A stretch of 64,000 bases of DNA from Strigamia acuminata (lineage: Eukaryota > Arthropoda > Chilopoda > Geophilomorpha > Linotaeniidae): positions 31,231,118 to 31,295,117 of the forward strand of contig OX442314.1 of assembly GCA_949358305.1 (NCBI GenBank), in the 5' to 3' direction. This document shows, piece by piece, positions 30,780 through 41,117 of this stretch (the stretch's first letter is position 1; the number at the start of each line of letters is the position of its first letter). The notes beneath the pieces were generated by a model. That model saw nothing but the letters and a program-made list of their open reading frames with translations. It was not told where the DNA came from and did not search any database. The translations under genes and the position numbers were made by a program.

Positions 30780-31070
30780 ACAAATTTGGAATAAAAAACA
30801 AAAAATGTAGAAAATTTATAACACAATTCCGTGCTATATCTACATGGTCGAATTATTTCATTGATTGATGTTCAGAATTGTGCTATATCTGTACCTACAG
30901 CCCTATTGGTAGGATTATAGCACAAAAATTCTTTGCTGAACACTCATTGCAGGAATTATAGCACAGAATTTTGGGCTATATCTGTACCTGCCTTCTGATT
31001 GGCAGGATTATAGCACAAAATTCTGTGCTGAAAGGTCCCTCTTACTACTCACTTAAAACCACATTTTTTA
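30780..31070. repeat. Duplicated hairpin element
   Basis: Inverted repeats GTGCTATA ... TATAGCAC occur in two successive roughly 115-bp units, each with a TCTGTACCT stem segment and ATTGG(T/C)AGGATT. The ends read AGAATT / AATTCT. Possibly a tandem dimer of a small foldback MITE. No ORF. Confidence 0.65.
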
Positions 31071-31239
31071 TTATATTGTTTACATAAATTAAAAAAGCAT
31101 CTCTTTTTGTCATTTACTACCTGGATTTGCTTGACATTTCCCTTTTTTAACTCTTCCGTTACTTACCTCAAAGTTTAAAAGGATGCAGTTCTGTGAATAA
31201 AATAAAAAGGAAGTGTCCTGACATTTGCTTAAACATAAT

Positions 31240-31430
31240 GTATTTTTTTCACTTGAATGACACTTAAAAACACTTTTTTCATTTGAAATCACTTAAAAAC
31301 ACGCTTTTTTCATTTGAAAACACACTTTTTATTATTTTGTTTACATAATTTGGACATAAAATTTAAAACTTACATGGGTGGAGAAGTCAAATGACTTTGT
31401 CTCGTGATGAATGGAATAATCAGCAAACAC
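31240..31430. repeat. Degenerate 30-bp repeats and 3' flank
   Basis: Same GACACTT(A/G)AAAACAC units and downstream flank as 3850-4110, lying just 3' of the helical-repeat gene. This marks the extent of the duplicated block. Confidence 0.7.
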
Positions 31431-31860
31431 TTAGAGTGGAATGGAGATGTATTTAATTAGATTTTCAAGCAATACTGGAATGGTAAAGAAGAGTCTTTCA
31501 CCGATTGGTAGCTGACCTTCAGAACAGAGAAGTGTTCCAATCAAGTCCAGGTAGCCTTCTGCATCCTCTAAACTGCAAACTGCATTTTGAAATAGATGTG
31601 ACAGGTGTTTCTCGTCGATTACTTCCATCAATGGAATGTAGGTATTTCTAAGAATGCTGATCTTCGATGATAAACGGTTCATAAAGTCCGAAATCGATAC
31701 AATTCCTATCGCATCCTCTAGTACCTCTAGTAAAATTTGAAGCAAGCTTTGGTACATTGTCAATGTTAAGCTTGGGATACGCTTTGGCGAAAGAAAGTGT
31801 GATAATTCTGCTTTGATATAACACTTAAAATAAAAGCTATACAGAAAACTTAAGCGCTAC
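31431..31860 (-). CDS. Helical-repeat protein gene B
   Basis: Open frame of about 140 codons with ATG at 31757; the frame is also open upstream to about 31850. It contains HFLSPKRIPSLTLTMYQSLL, EDAIGIVSISDFMNRL, ILRNTYIPLME, NAVCSLEDAEGYLDLIG and IGERLFFTIPVLLEN. It is all-helical in appearance. It shares unit structure (SPK.IP...YQ.LL, ...IG.LLC) with gene A at 31886-32480, implying an old tandem duplication. Fragments recur at 4.2 and 22.7 kb. No known domain recognised. Confidence 0.45.
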
Positions 31861-31885
31861 ATCACTGTATCGAATGGAGTGTCAT

Positions 31886-32480
31886 TCATTTAAAACCGAA
31901 TAAATGCAGTGAAATTAGGTAAATCTTTCCGCTAGCTGAATCAAATAAATGGTCGGTAGCGATGGATCGTCGTTGCAAAGCAGTCTTCCTATAACCTCCA
32001 AATTTGACTGTCCAACATTCAAAGCCGAACGAACAAAATTGTACAACTTCTTTTGTTCTTTGTTTTCTATCGCTCATATAAAGTCATTAAAGTCAACGCA
32101 AGAACTTGTGTTCTTTTCGATGTTCAAAGTCAATTGAGTTAAGGTCGCAGGAACAGTCCATCGTCTCAGTCCATCTTCACGAATGACGATTACAAGTAAA
32201 AGCAGATTTTGATATTGTGATACACTAACATGAGGAATTAACTTTGGTGATATAAACCATCCAATTTTGCACACTCTTGCAATATGGCACATCTTCAATA
32301 TCAGTTTACAAATGTCATCATCAATCTCACCTTTCCTCTATCGACATCAGTGTTCCACTGACAATATGCGTGTGTAAATCTGATCCGCTATCCTGGTGAT
32401 GGACTTAGGATATAACAAAGATTATTTGTTTCTTCTATCATTGATAAAAATTCCTCGCACGGACTGAGAAATTTTTTCAT
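31886..32480 (-). pseudogene. Helical-repeat protein gene A, copy 2
   Basis: Paralogue of 12150-12790 (IARVCKIGWFISPKLIP, LTLNIEKNTSSCVDF, LYNFVRSALNVGQ, then IGRLLCNDDPSLP). It has a stop (TGA/TAG region near 32075) after the SSCVDF block and small indels. Together with gene B immediately downstream on the same strand it forms a two-gene helical-repeat cluster. Confidence 0.45.
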
Positions 32481-32668
32481 GTGTTGACATACTCTTCATG
32501 ACACGTGTAAAACTCAAAACTTATTAGGCCATCTTGGAGGATTTCCAGAACAATAGTGATTAGGTTTTGACACATTGACGGTTCGGTGAAATGATCCACC
32601 CATTTTCGCATGTGTTTAAAATATAACAGAGATTTAAAATGTTTTGATAAATATCATAAAAGTAAAAC

Positions 32669-33282
32669 TCAACACCATAACTTATTGCTTCTCCTTGATA
32701 TTGAAAATATTTTTTTAAAAATCAAGTTTTTTAACAGAAAATTCTTTCTCTTGCATGACAAATTGTGGATCCGCTCTGGACAACTGCATCGTAGCACGTC
32801 CTGCCTCTCAAATTCACTTTCTTCCTCAGTGGGCTCTGGCGGTCCTTGCTGAAACACCCCCTTGGTATTGGCTTTAATGGAACAATGGGAGGTGTCTTCA
32901 CCTTTGTTGCTTCCTTCATCTCACCCGCAGATGGTAGGGGATAAGGGGGCGGTGGCATTGCAAATGCACGTGCAGACGACGGCGGAAACGGAAGAATATT
33001 TTCTCTACGTAAAATAAATCAAAGAAAAAATCAATTTTTTAAAACAAAAAGAAAAAAATTTAAAAATTTAACTTACCGGTGAATAGGAATATCATAAACT
33101 AGAAGTGGGAGCGGTTTAGGAGAGTCCGCATTTCCACTACACAGATAATGAAAAAATTAAAATTAAAAACAGAAAAAGTAAAAAATAAATAAAGAAAAAT
33201 ATAGCTACCTCATTTCAGCGAAAGCAACTTCACAGGCTTTTTTCACTTCTAATAAAAATTTCTCCAGAACAAATCCAGCCAT
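32669..33282 (-). pseudogene. Three-exon Pro-rich gene, copy 2
   Basis: Exon 1 is 33282-33209 (74 nt, MAGFVLEKFLLEVKKAC), donor AG|GTAGCT. The intron is 33208-33137 (72 nt). Exon 2 is 33136-33077 (60 nt, the same length as copy 1), donor G|GTAAGT. The intron is 33076-33005 (72 nt). Exon 3 starts at 33004 (ILPFPPS..., AGEMKEATK, VPLKPIPRGCF). A one-base deletion after RGCF shifts the conserved EESEFERQDVLRCSC tail to another frame, a different place from the shift in copy 1. Intron phases match copy 1. Confidence 0.7.
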
Positions 33283-33952
33283 GCTGAGCTCAGAGTAACT
33301 GTAAGACAGTGTGCAAAATCAAAGAAATCAGACACACAATTGAAGATGAAAACAGTTGTTGTTTTTACTTCACATCTTGTCCTCCGGCGCGTGGATAGTA
33401 CCCGTGTCAGCGATGGGCAGCTTCGCCTCAGCGCATCCATTCTCCCGAATGCGATTTCTTCCTTGTTTGGAACCGGGATCGCCCCCGGTTCGCGTGCCTT
33501 GGCTGGTTTCAAAGGTGGCGCAGGTGGACTCTCCTGCTTCGGTTTCCACGGCACAAGAAGTCTTCTTTTTTCAATTACGTCCGTAGCTGGTAGCGGTGGT
33601 GGAGGGGGAGGAGAGGATGAAACGCCTACTTCTTTTCTTTTATTTCTTTTTGAAAAGAAAGAAAGAAAAAAAACGTTATTAAAAAAAAAGAAGAAGAAAA
33701 CGTTATTAAAAAAAGAAAAATGTGATTAAAAAGAAAGAAAGAAAATATGATTGAAAAGAAAATATTACCTTTGTTTCGGGACATTGTAGATGTCACTCAT
33801 TCTTCCCTTCCTATAAATAAAATAAAAAAGTACAAAAAAACTAAAAAAAATTCAATGAAAAATGAAAAAATTTACTCTAGTTCAGCAAGCGCTTCATCAC
33901 ATGCGCGTCTCACACTAAATAAAAATTTCCGTAATATGAAGGTGTCCGACAT
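33249..33952 (-). pseudogene. Three-exon Pro-rich gene, copy 3
   Basis: Exon 1 is 33952-33876 (77 nt, MSDTFILRKFLFSVRRAC), donor A|GTAAAT. Exon 2 is 33810-33769 (42 nt), between TTTATAG and GTAATA. Exon 3 runs from about 33634 to 33249 with SSSPPPPPPLPATDV, PWKPKQESPPAPPLKP, EEIAFGRMDALRRSC. The exon 3 acceptor is unclear and the frame does not join cleanly, but the Pro-rich to EFxRMDALRRSC stretch is uninterrupted. Its 3' end overlaps exon 1 of copy 2, so the two copies are in tight head-to-tail tandem. Confidence 0.6.
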
Positions 33953-33959
33953 GATAGTA

Positions 33960-34265
33960 GACATCAAATAAAATATGCTCTACTCCTTGTTCTTCTTATA
34001 CATGCAGGTGTTGTTTTGATTTTCAACATCCTTGATTACGTTTTACTTCCCCATAGGAATGACAACAAGTGTTGTCTTTCATGCGCTTAATGAAAGACAA
34101 TATCACTGATTGTTAAAAGACAACATCACTTAATTATTATTATATGACAAAATCACTTAATTATTGTTATAAAAATAGAAGATGTGAAGAAAATATTTGA
34201 GTTTTGGTGTGAACGTGTCCGACATGACAGTGGACTTCAAACGAAATATGCTCTGTACAATTCTG
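33960..34265 (-). pseudogene. Promoter/exon 1 fragment, copy 4
   Basis: 34205-34262 repeats the exon 1 start of copy 3 (GTGTCCGACATGA.AGT, AAATATGCTCT), encoding MSDTFTPKLKYF before a stop. No later exons. Between copies are short direct repeats containing AAAATCACTTAATTATT. Confidence 0.45.
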
Positions 34266-34269
34266 CAGC

Positions 34270-34980
34270 AATGGTGATGTCACATCTAGTAAATTGTCAA
34301 GAGGAAATAATGACATTTTAGTGCTACACCGATGGAGAGTGACAGAACACCAGAACAAACTATTTCTGGTTAATTTGCCATTGTTTATGAAAATTGACTC
34401 TTCTCTGCTGACCAGGTCGCATCCATGTTGGCAAGCTTGCCACAAAAGCATTCCATTCTGCAAGCCCAATATGAGTGTTGCGTGTGAGTATTGCTACCAT
34501 CCTGCACATCAACATGAAATTTGGTAGTGTGGTCTGTTGCACTGTTACTGAAAAAACTCCTCTCCCCCCAAAAAAACTTCTTTTGGCCCCCTAAAGAACT
34601 GAATTTCCTCCCGAACTCCATTCTGAATTTCACAAATTCCATGTCCGAATTGATGGAAACAAAGCTGGAAATTAGCAATTTTGATGTACAAACTTGAGAC
34701 TCACCAGTACTGCGTACCAGTTGAAAATCTTCGCAAATTGGGAAACTCAAATCGCAAGTTGAAAACTAAGAAATGAAATTGAGGCTTTACGATCCGGGGA
34801 CAAAGGCATCAAAATGCCGACAACTTGCGAATTTGTACCGGAAAACATCAAAATTCAGTTGAATGAGTTCAACAATCTCAGGGATTAGATGAAATCAAAA
34901 AATTATCGCCGAAGATTTTTATTTTATTTTGGAACCAAAACAAGAACCATTTTATTTACCGGATGAACCAATCACGTGCG
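34270..34980. other. No gene recognised
   Basis: Open frames on both strands up to 121 codons lack recognisable motifs or copies. Confidence 0.35.
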
Positions 34981-34984
34981 CAGT

Positions 34985-35116
34985 GTTCCAAAACTTATAT
35001 GGTTGATTTGTTGCGATCCTCCGGGATTTCCGCTCTAAACAAATACTTACCTTGTCGGGAGCGGTTTGCAAGTGAGATGCCGTTTATAGGCCTTATACTC
35101 GGCTGGCTGCGTGGTG
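34985..35116 (-). promoter_or_regulatory. Family L leader with splice donor (L2)
   Basis: - strand leader just inside the LTR: CCTATAAACGGCATCTC, then AAGGTAAGTATTTG, then CGGAGGATCGCAAC. The same order is found at 40138-40240 and 49661-49763. The GGTAAGTATTT is a near-consensus 5' splice site conserved in all three leaders. The L1 leader keeps only the CGGCATCTC part. Confidence 0.55.
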
Positions 35117-36378
35117 TGTCTAGGGGTAATTTTATGAAAGGAAAACGACAGTTTGAGTTGAATCAAAAGACAAATGAACTTTATTGGTGCGAAAATTACA
35201 ATATTGTGGTAGGAAATATAAGAAGAGAATTAAATGATAGGGTTTAATGAATTTAACAGTTAAAACTAGGGAGAAAGAGTGAGAGAAAGAATGAGAAATA
35301 AGACAAGTGAACGGTTACGCTCACTCGTAACAAAGGAAAGTGCGCGACAACGACGGTTGTCGTTGAGCACGAGTATTTGGCGCGCAACAAACGGCTATTT
35401 GTTGCGCTCGGACTCGCCTGAGAAATATTATTTCTTGTTGAAAACAATGACTTTCTATCTGTAAACTCCGGAGGAAGGCTCACAGGTGGTTTACAGATAT
35501 CGGCGATGGTTCTCTACGAGAAGTTTGCCGTTGGCGACGACGACGAGAGTACCAGAGTTAAACTCGATGGCGCTCTCACAATAATCAACAACGAGCGGGC
35601 ACAAATTTCTTCGCTCGTACGATGGCGATGAACAGTAAACTCCGGAGGAAAGCTCGCAGGTGGTTCACGATAGTTCACGGCGACGGTTTGCTCGATCGGC
35701 GAGGGCGAGTCTCGGAACAAGTCAACGGGACTCGACGGCGACGATGAGCAGAGTTTCTCGGGCGTTACCCGAAATTCGTGTTCTGTACGCAAATGTGGCT
35801 GGTTCCACCGAATTTATTCAGTGGAAACAGCAATGTCTCTTAACTCACCAAATTGTGTAACCCGGTCAGCACTAGAATCCTTTTGTTTGAAGTTCTCAGC
35901 GATGATCATGTGGGTTGTTGTTGGTGTGTTTGTGTCAAGAGGGGGCGAAACCGCCAAAATTTGGGGTTTTATGCACTCTCGAAATCTGCGCACTAAATAT
36001 GTGCAGATTGCTAATTTTGACACAACAAAGGATTTTGTTGCGCCAAAACCGTTAGTATTGCACCATAACTGTTGGCTATGGGAAGGGTGGAGTGTGCCCT
36101 GGCACACTTCAATTCTGCGTGGCGGATGCTGCGCAGACAGCGTAATTTAGTGAAACAAAGCATTTTGCTTCACTAAGCGGTTAATTAACGCCTCACCCCA
36201 CATAATATTGTGGTGAGCCGTGTTAGGGGAGTTTTTCTCCCCTAAAATATGTAATTGTTTGGCGTGTGCCAAACACAAATATTACCGAAATAAAATGTAA
36301 AATACAACTTCTTCCGTGGTGACTCTTTTATTAATAAAAACACATTAAATTAAATAAAAGTGGCTCAGGGTCACCACA
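35117..36378 (-). mobile_element. LTR, family L copy 2 (1.26 kb)
   Basis: Runs from TGTCTAGGGG to AGGGTCACCACA (TGT...ACA ends). Shares interior blocks with L3, including CCGCCAAAATTTGGGGTTTT and GCACTCTC. An AATAAA/TTTATT polyadenylation region and GTGGTGACTC lie near the right end. It is oriented as a - strand 5' LTR, but the gag that should follow is missing, so it is nearly solo. Confidence 0.7.
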
Positions 36379-37410
36379 GATTATAATTTTTTATAAAATT
36401 TAAAGATTAGGGAATTCGGAAACCTTATCTCGGACCTCTTACTTGTACTTCGATCATAAATCATGAATTTTAGAAGAGATTGTTTTCACGATTAATGATC
36501 TCGGGATTCTGGGAAATCTTATCTTCGTTGCAACTGCAATGTTGGAGAGAAAAAAATCATTATTTTTCTAACGAATATGTTTATGCAAATTTGTCTAATC
36601 TAAAACTTAACGAGTAAGAACCAAAACCTTTATTATTGAATTGAGTGGCAACCTAATTTCTCTTTTATATCGTCGAGTTTATTCCGTTACCAAGCTCTAG
36701 ATTGGCATATAGAGCAAATAGAGCCAGCAACAATTTTCTGACAAACCGTGTATGGGTTGATTGATTGTTTGCTTCCACCAACGCCGTCTCTGAACAATAA
36801 ACTTCATTTCCTTCAAAAACTTTCAAAGTTTTTCTCAGTATAAGTTATGAAAATTGTAATTAATTATAAAGAATAATTACACAATTGATGGTAAACGTTT
36901 TTTTTTACATGTGCATCTGGTTTTATTTGAGCAGTTGGTGTCGATGACCCATGTAGAGATAGAAATATCTATTATTTGTGCGTTGTAGACCAAAAGCTCT
37001 TCTGGATTGCCTTTAGCCTGATCGTTTGTTATATTTTGTAATGATTCTGTCTGATTTTTGAAAGATTAACACTCCATGTCTTTTTCATCTACCTGAGGCT
37101 GCAAAAACTGCTAAAAACTAATTCATTAGTTGCAAACAACAGTCCAATAAATGTTGATATCTTAAGGCTTTGTCTAATTTCTCAATCAAAGATAAAAAAT
37201 ATTAACACCGGGTCCGAGCACAACTCCTGACTTTTTTTATCAAAAGGCAAAAACAGCCAAAATTGTTAAAAATTCTTAAAGATTCACACAAGAAAGAAAA
37301 ATTAGAATACAAATGTGTCGATAACTTTGACAGGCGCAGAAACGCTTGGTGTGCCGGCGTTTAGGTACGCCATGGATAACTACCTAACCTAGGTAGTAGC
37401 AGGCCACTGA
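36379..37410. other. No gene recognised
   Basis: AT-rich intergenic sequence before the IAP-like gene; nothing supported. Confidence 0.4.
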
Positions 37411-37412
37411 AA

Positions 37413-37978
37413 ATGGGCGATAACAGGATGATGGATGACGATTTAACAACCGATTCTTCAATTTCGGCGAACATACATCCCGTTTCCATTGCTAATAATT
37501 ACAGCAACAAAGTCGAAACTGACAACAATGGCAACTACATAAAATTCACATCATGGCCTGCAAATGCCCCGATGGAAGCGAAAAAGTTAGCCAAAGCCGG
37601 TTTTTTCTACACAGGAAACGAATTCGATTTCAAATGCTTCAGCTGCAAACGAACGATCGACAAATGGAATTTCGGTGACCAAGTAGCCATTCAGAAACTT
37701 GCCATCTTGAGTGCGAATTGTGACTTTGTCTAGCACAAATCCGATAACGTACCGATTTTCATGCAGCGAGCCAGTTTATACACGTCGGCTTTGAGTGAAG
37801 CGGCAGAATCCTTACTATCCAATGCGACCAATTCAACACTTGCTTCCACGTCGAGACCCCAAAACCTGCGAATTCTGTTCTCCATTTCGGCAGCAGCTGC
37901 CGCTGCCGGCATGTCTGACCGATCGGATGAAAAAACGTGGGAGAGTTTCGGCAACTTACTAAGCGAGGCCGAACTGTA
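37413..37978 (+). pseudogene. IAP-like protein (BIR domain 1)
   Basis: ATG-initiated. After an Asn/Ser-rich N-terminus (residues 1-45) comes a BIR: YIKFTSWP, AKKLAKAGFFYTGNEFDFKC, FSCKRTIDKWNFGDQ, ANCDFV. The zinc-ligand His expected 16-17 residues after the second Cys is not present (QKLAI instead). A TAG follows CDFV. The same frame stays open for 80 more codons (SALSEAAESLLSN, an Ala run, WESFGNLLSEAEL) to TAA at 37978, with AATAAA at 38002. Typical arthropod IAP C-terminal RING is absent. Probably a decayed IAP. Confidence 0.7.
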
Positions 37979-37984
37979 AATATT

Positions 37985-38825
37985 ATTTAAGTGATTCTAA
38001 TAATAAAGCAATGTCAATTGAATGATTCATCAATATGCAAACTAGTTAACATGTGTATTTTAGCATAAACATAAATAGAAAACCTTTTATAAAATCAAAG
38101 TTAATGTTTTATTCAACACTTGATAAAAAGGAAATACAAATTATTTAATTTGAATTGTTAAACTTAAATATTAACAAAGATTAATTTGATCTAAGTAATG
38201 GATAATATCTTAAATTCAAAAGGTTTATAAAGACAAAGTTTATTTGAAAAATACTAGAAAAATTATCTAAGTTATTCTAGAGAAACCTGAAAAATAAACT
38301 AAGTTAAAGTAGTCTTAAACCTGAAAAGAAAGAGAAAAATTCTAAGTTAAATTCTCATAGAAAAGTGATCAAATATAATGTGATTTGAACCTAGGCCAAG
38401 CAATGAGGTTGCTGGCCCAAGTGAAAGCTGTGGCTGAAATGAGCTCTCTGAGCTCTGAAAACTTTTATATAAGCTCCTATGCTATAGGAGCTCCAACTAA
38501 TTAGAGAAAAGAGAAATAGAGTGAATAATATTGCACTCTAGTGAGGATAAGAGTAAATAATACTAACATCTGCATGATGCTATGTGTTAAAATTCAGTAT
38601 TATGCAGAAAATGAGGAAATATGCTCAGAATGATAAGGAATATCAAATAAATATAGACAATTAAATAGCTTATAGAAAAATAAAGATAACATCATGCTTT
38701 GTGCATGGATCACTAGAAATAAAATGAAATTATACTGTAAACCGAAACATTGGATTAAATATAACAATTTAAATATCTATATCGTATCGAGAAGAGTAGA
38801 CAAATGAAATATAATATAATTTTGT
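37985..38825. other. AT-rich spacer between BIR sequences
   Basis: No open conserved frame. Could be an intron or intergenic; an AATAAA near 38002 argues for a gene end. Confidence 0.4.
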
Positions 38826-38831
38826 ATCTAA

Positions 38832-39056
38832 ACTCTACACGAACGACTCAAAACATTTCGGGGATGGCCGTCGAAGGTCGTAAAACCTGGAGATTTGGCT
38901 CGAAACGGCCTTTTCTATTTGCGAGATGAAGACAAGGTCCAGTGTTTCTTCTGTCGCGGAGTCGTCGGGCAGTGGGAAGCCGGAGACAATCCTGCCATCG
39001 AGCATAGAGAACATTTCCGGAATTGTCCGTTTATGAACTGCACTGAAACACTCTAG
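38832..39056 (+). pseudogene. BIR domain 2 (complete fold)
   Basis: Open frame between a TAA (38829) and a TAG (39054), without ATG. Reads ERLKTFRGWPSK, DLARNGLFYLRDEDKVQC, FFCRGVVGQWEAGDNPAIEH, FRNCPF. All BIR zinc ligands (CxxC, His, Cys), the invariant Trp and the GD are present. It could be a second exon of the IAP at 37413 or a separate fragment; no clear acceptor precedes it. Confidence 0.75.
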
Positions 39057-39480
39057 ATGTGTGTCTACAATTTAATTCAACCACTTGTTCATCCTTCTTC
39101 ATATTAAATTGATAGACACAGCAATCTTCAGTAGAGTCTACCTCTAGTAATTTTCGTTCCAATTCTTGCGGTTGATGTGGTGGTGATGGTGATGGCTGAT
39201 GGGCTGTCGGCTGATGCACTTCTTCTTCGTTTTCATCACCTGAGATGTAAATAAGTTCTTCAGGTTATATGGATACAGACTGCTGCTGTTGGTTCCTCGT
39301 AGCTAATTCCATTCGGCAACACTCCTGTTCCAATGCCAGTTGGTTTTGAGCAATTTCCAGGTCTCTAAAGATGTAATGTATGCTGAAGTGGTGGTGAAGT
39401 TCCCGGTCTTCTCTCTCTCTGGGTCCGTCTTGGTTAATGAAAACCAAGTCAAAAATGAATTTGGAGTCTAGTGGGAAAAT
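39057..39480 (-). pseudogene. RING-H2 protein remnant, copy 2
   Basis: Paralogue of 18203-18500 with a longer N-terminus: a charged segment (REREDRELHHHFSIHYIF), a helix (AQNQLALEQECCRMELATRN), a stop, the Pro-rich linker HQPSPSPPHQPQELE, then STEDCCVYQFNMKKDEQVVE and LNCRH. The second zinc Cys is Tyr here, and the sequence is cut at LNCRH where the + strand BIR fragment begins. Dead gene fragment. Confidence 0.6.
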
Positions 39481-39489
39481 ATTATAAAA

Positions 39490-39780
39490 AGGAAATGATA
39501 GAATATAAATCTCACATCCTCCCCTCCTTAAATCTAAAGAAACTTCTTTAAAAAATATATATCTGATTAAACCCTTAAATATAATATTAATGATAAGAAT
39601 ACAAGTGAAAAAAAATGTGATACATAAACAAACAAAAACTCTAAACATACAAAATATAATACGCAAATAGAATAACAGAACATTAATACGAAAAACAAAA
39701 CCTAGTTCCTTCACTGCTCTTATCCCCATAGATATTCTTCTTCATTTCCTTTATCTTCCTCCAAGCCCATTTCATAAGCA
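39490..39780. other. AT-rich, no gene recognised
   Basis: The - strand open frame here is hydrophobic because of composition (Phe/Ile runs) and is not supported. Confidence 0.35.
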
Positions 39781-40240
39781 GCTAATTTTATAGAGCTTCG
39801 TCTTGCTCAATTTGAATTTGTGCCTCTTCCATCTGTCGGCCGGCGCTCTTGTTTCCTTCGTTCCTCCGCGATGGTTTCTCTTTGATTTATTGGAGCCACT
39901 TCCACAACAATTCTTGATGGTCTTGGTCCGAAAGACCAACCTCGTCCTTCTGGCACAGCTCGTACTCCTCGGGACACCATTTCTAGGCAAACTGGTCTTT
40001 TCTCCTCGTCTCCTTCTGGAACTTCTTGTTGATCGGACGACCTTTCTCTCGGGTCTCTTCGGAGTGCTCTTTCTTCTCCTTCTTTCGATTGATAATACAC
40101 TTGCAGTTTCAAAACAAACTGGGTGCATAAGCTTAAGAGTGTTGCGATCCGGGAATTTGGTCGATAAATACTTACCTTTTACCAACCAAATCGCAATCGA
40201 GATGCCGTTTATAGGCTTTAAACTCAGTTGCCTGTAAAAA
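39780..40240 (-). pseudogene. Family L gag N-terminus and leader, copy 3
   Basis: Leader 40138-40240 with CCTATAAACGGCATCTCG and splice donor GGTAAGTATTTATCG. An Arg/Glu-rich frame follows (YYQSKEGEERALRRDPRERS, CLEMVSRGVRAVPEGRGWSF). Nearly identical to 49305-49763; the difference I note is a short indel in a GGC-rich spot near 39838 and a few substitutions. The gag is cut at about 39780. Confidence 0.6.
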
Positions 40241-41117
40241 TGTCTAGGGAATGAAATAAAGATATTTTTTGAATAAGTAAAAATGACAATTGTTTTTATT
40301 CGATAATTTACAATATATTTTACGAAATATAATATTAATTTAAGACTAGAAATTAATGAAGAAAGAATAGAAATGAAACGTGAGCGGCAAAGCTCACGCT
40401 AAACAAAGGAAGCTTTTGGCGCGCAACAAACGGTGTTTGTTGCACACACAAAAATGGCGAGACGGACCCGCCGATACAAATTTCACTGTACGTACGATGG
40501 CAAGCTCCGGAGCTGCGGTGGCTTACAATCATTTGCGATGGTTCACGGCAAGCGTGGTTGCTGTATCAGCGACGGTGAGTCCTAGATAGTTCAACGGGAC
40601 TCACGATAACCTACAGTGAGCGGTTTATCGGGCGTTACCCGAGATTCGAATAAGGTGCATGTAACAGACGATGCCTGTTACACACGAGCGCAAATGGGGC
40701 TGGTTCCACCGAAATGTCAGTGGAAACAGCAGAATGAATCTCAACTCACCAAACTTAACACTGTCAATACTTGAAGTTTCAGGGTTTTTCCTTTTCAAAG
40801 CAGTGATGTTGTGTTGTTGTTGGTGATGATGTCAAGAGTGAGCAAAACCGCCAAAATTTGGGGTTTTATGCACTCTCAGGTCCTGCGCACAAAATGTGCG
40901 TAGAGAGTCAATTTTGGTGCCACAAAAGGATTTATTGCACCACAATTGCTGCTCTAGCGTAATACCCTGGCTAAAAGAGGGTGAAGTGTGCCCGGGGAGT
41001 TTCCACCTCCAAGTCACACTTCGCAGGTGTTCGGTGTGTGTCACATTAAACAATTAAATAAATAATTATTTAAGTGGTGACAAGGATTTTATGTGGAATA
41101 AAACCAGGGTCACCACA
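40241..41117 (-). mobile_element. LTR, family L copy 3
   Basis: TGTCTAGGG to AGGGTCACCACA, 877 bp, as L2 but with internal deletions. The TTTTTATTCG near 40293 provides a - strand polyadenylation signal. The first 500 bp are nearly identical to L4. Confidence 0.7.

Noticed and set aside
40241-41117. Target-site duplication for LTR L3
   Set aside because: The left edge is internal element sequence (leader and gag), so a duplication is not expected there and none was claimed.
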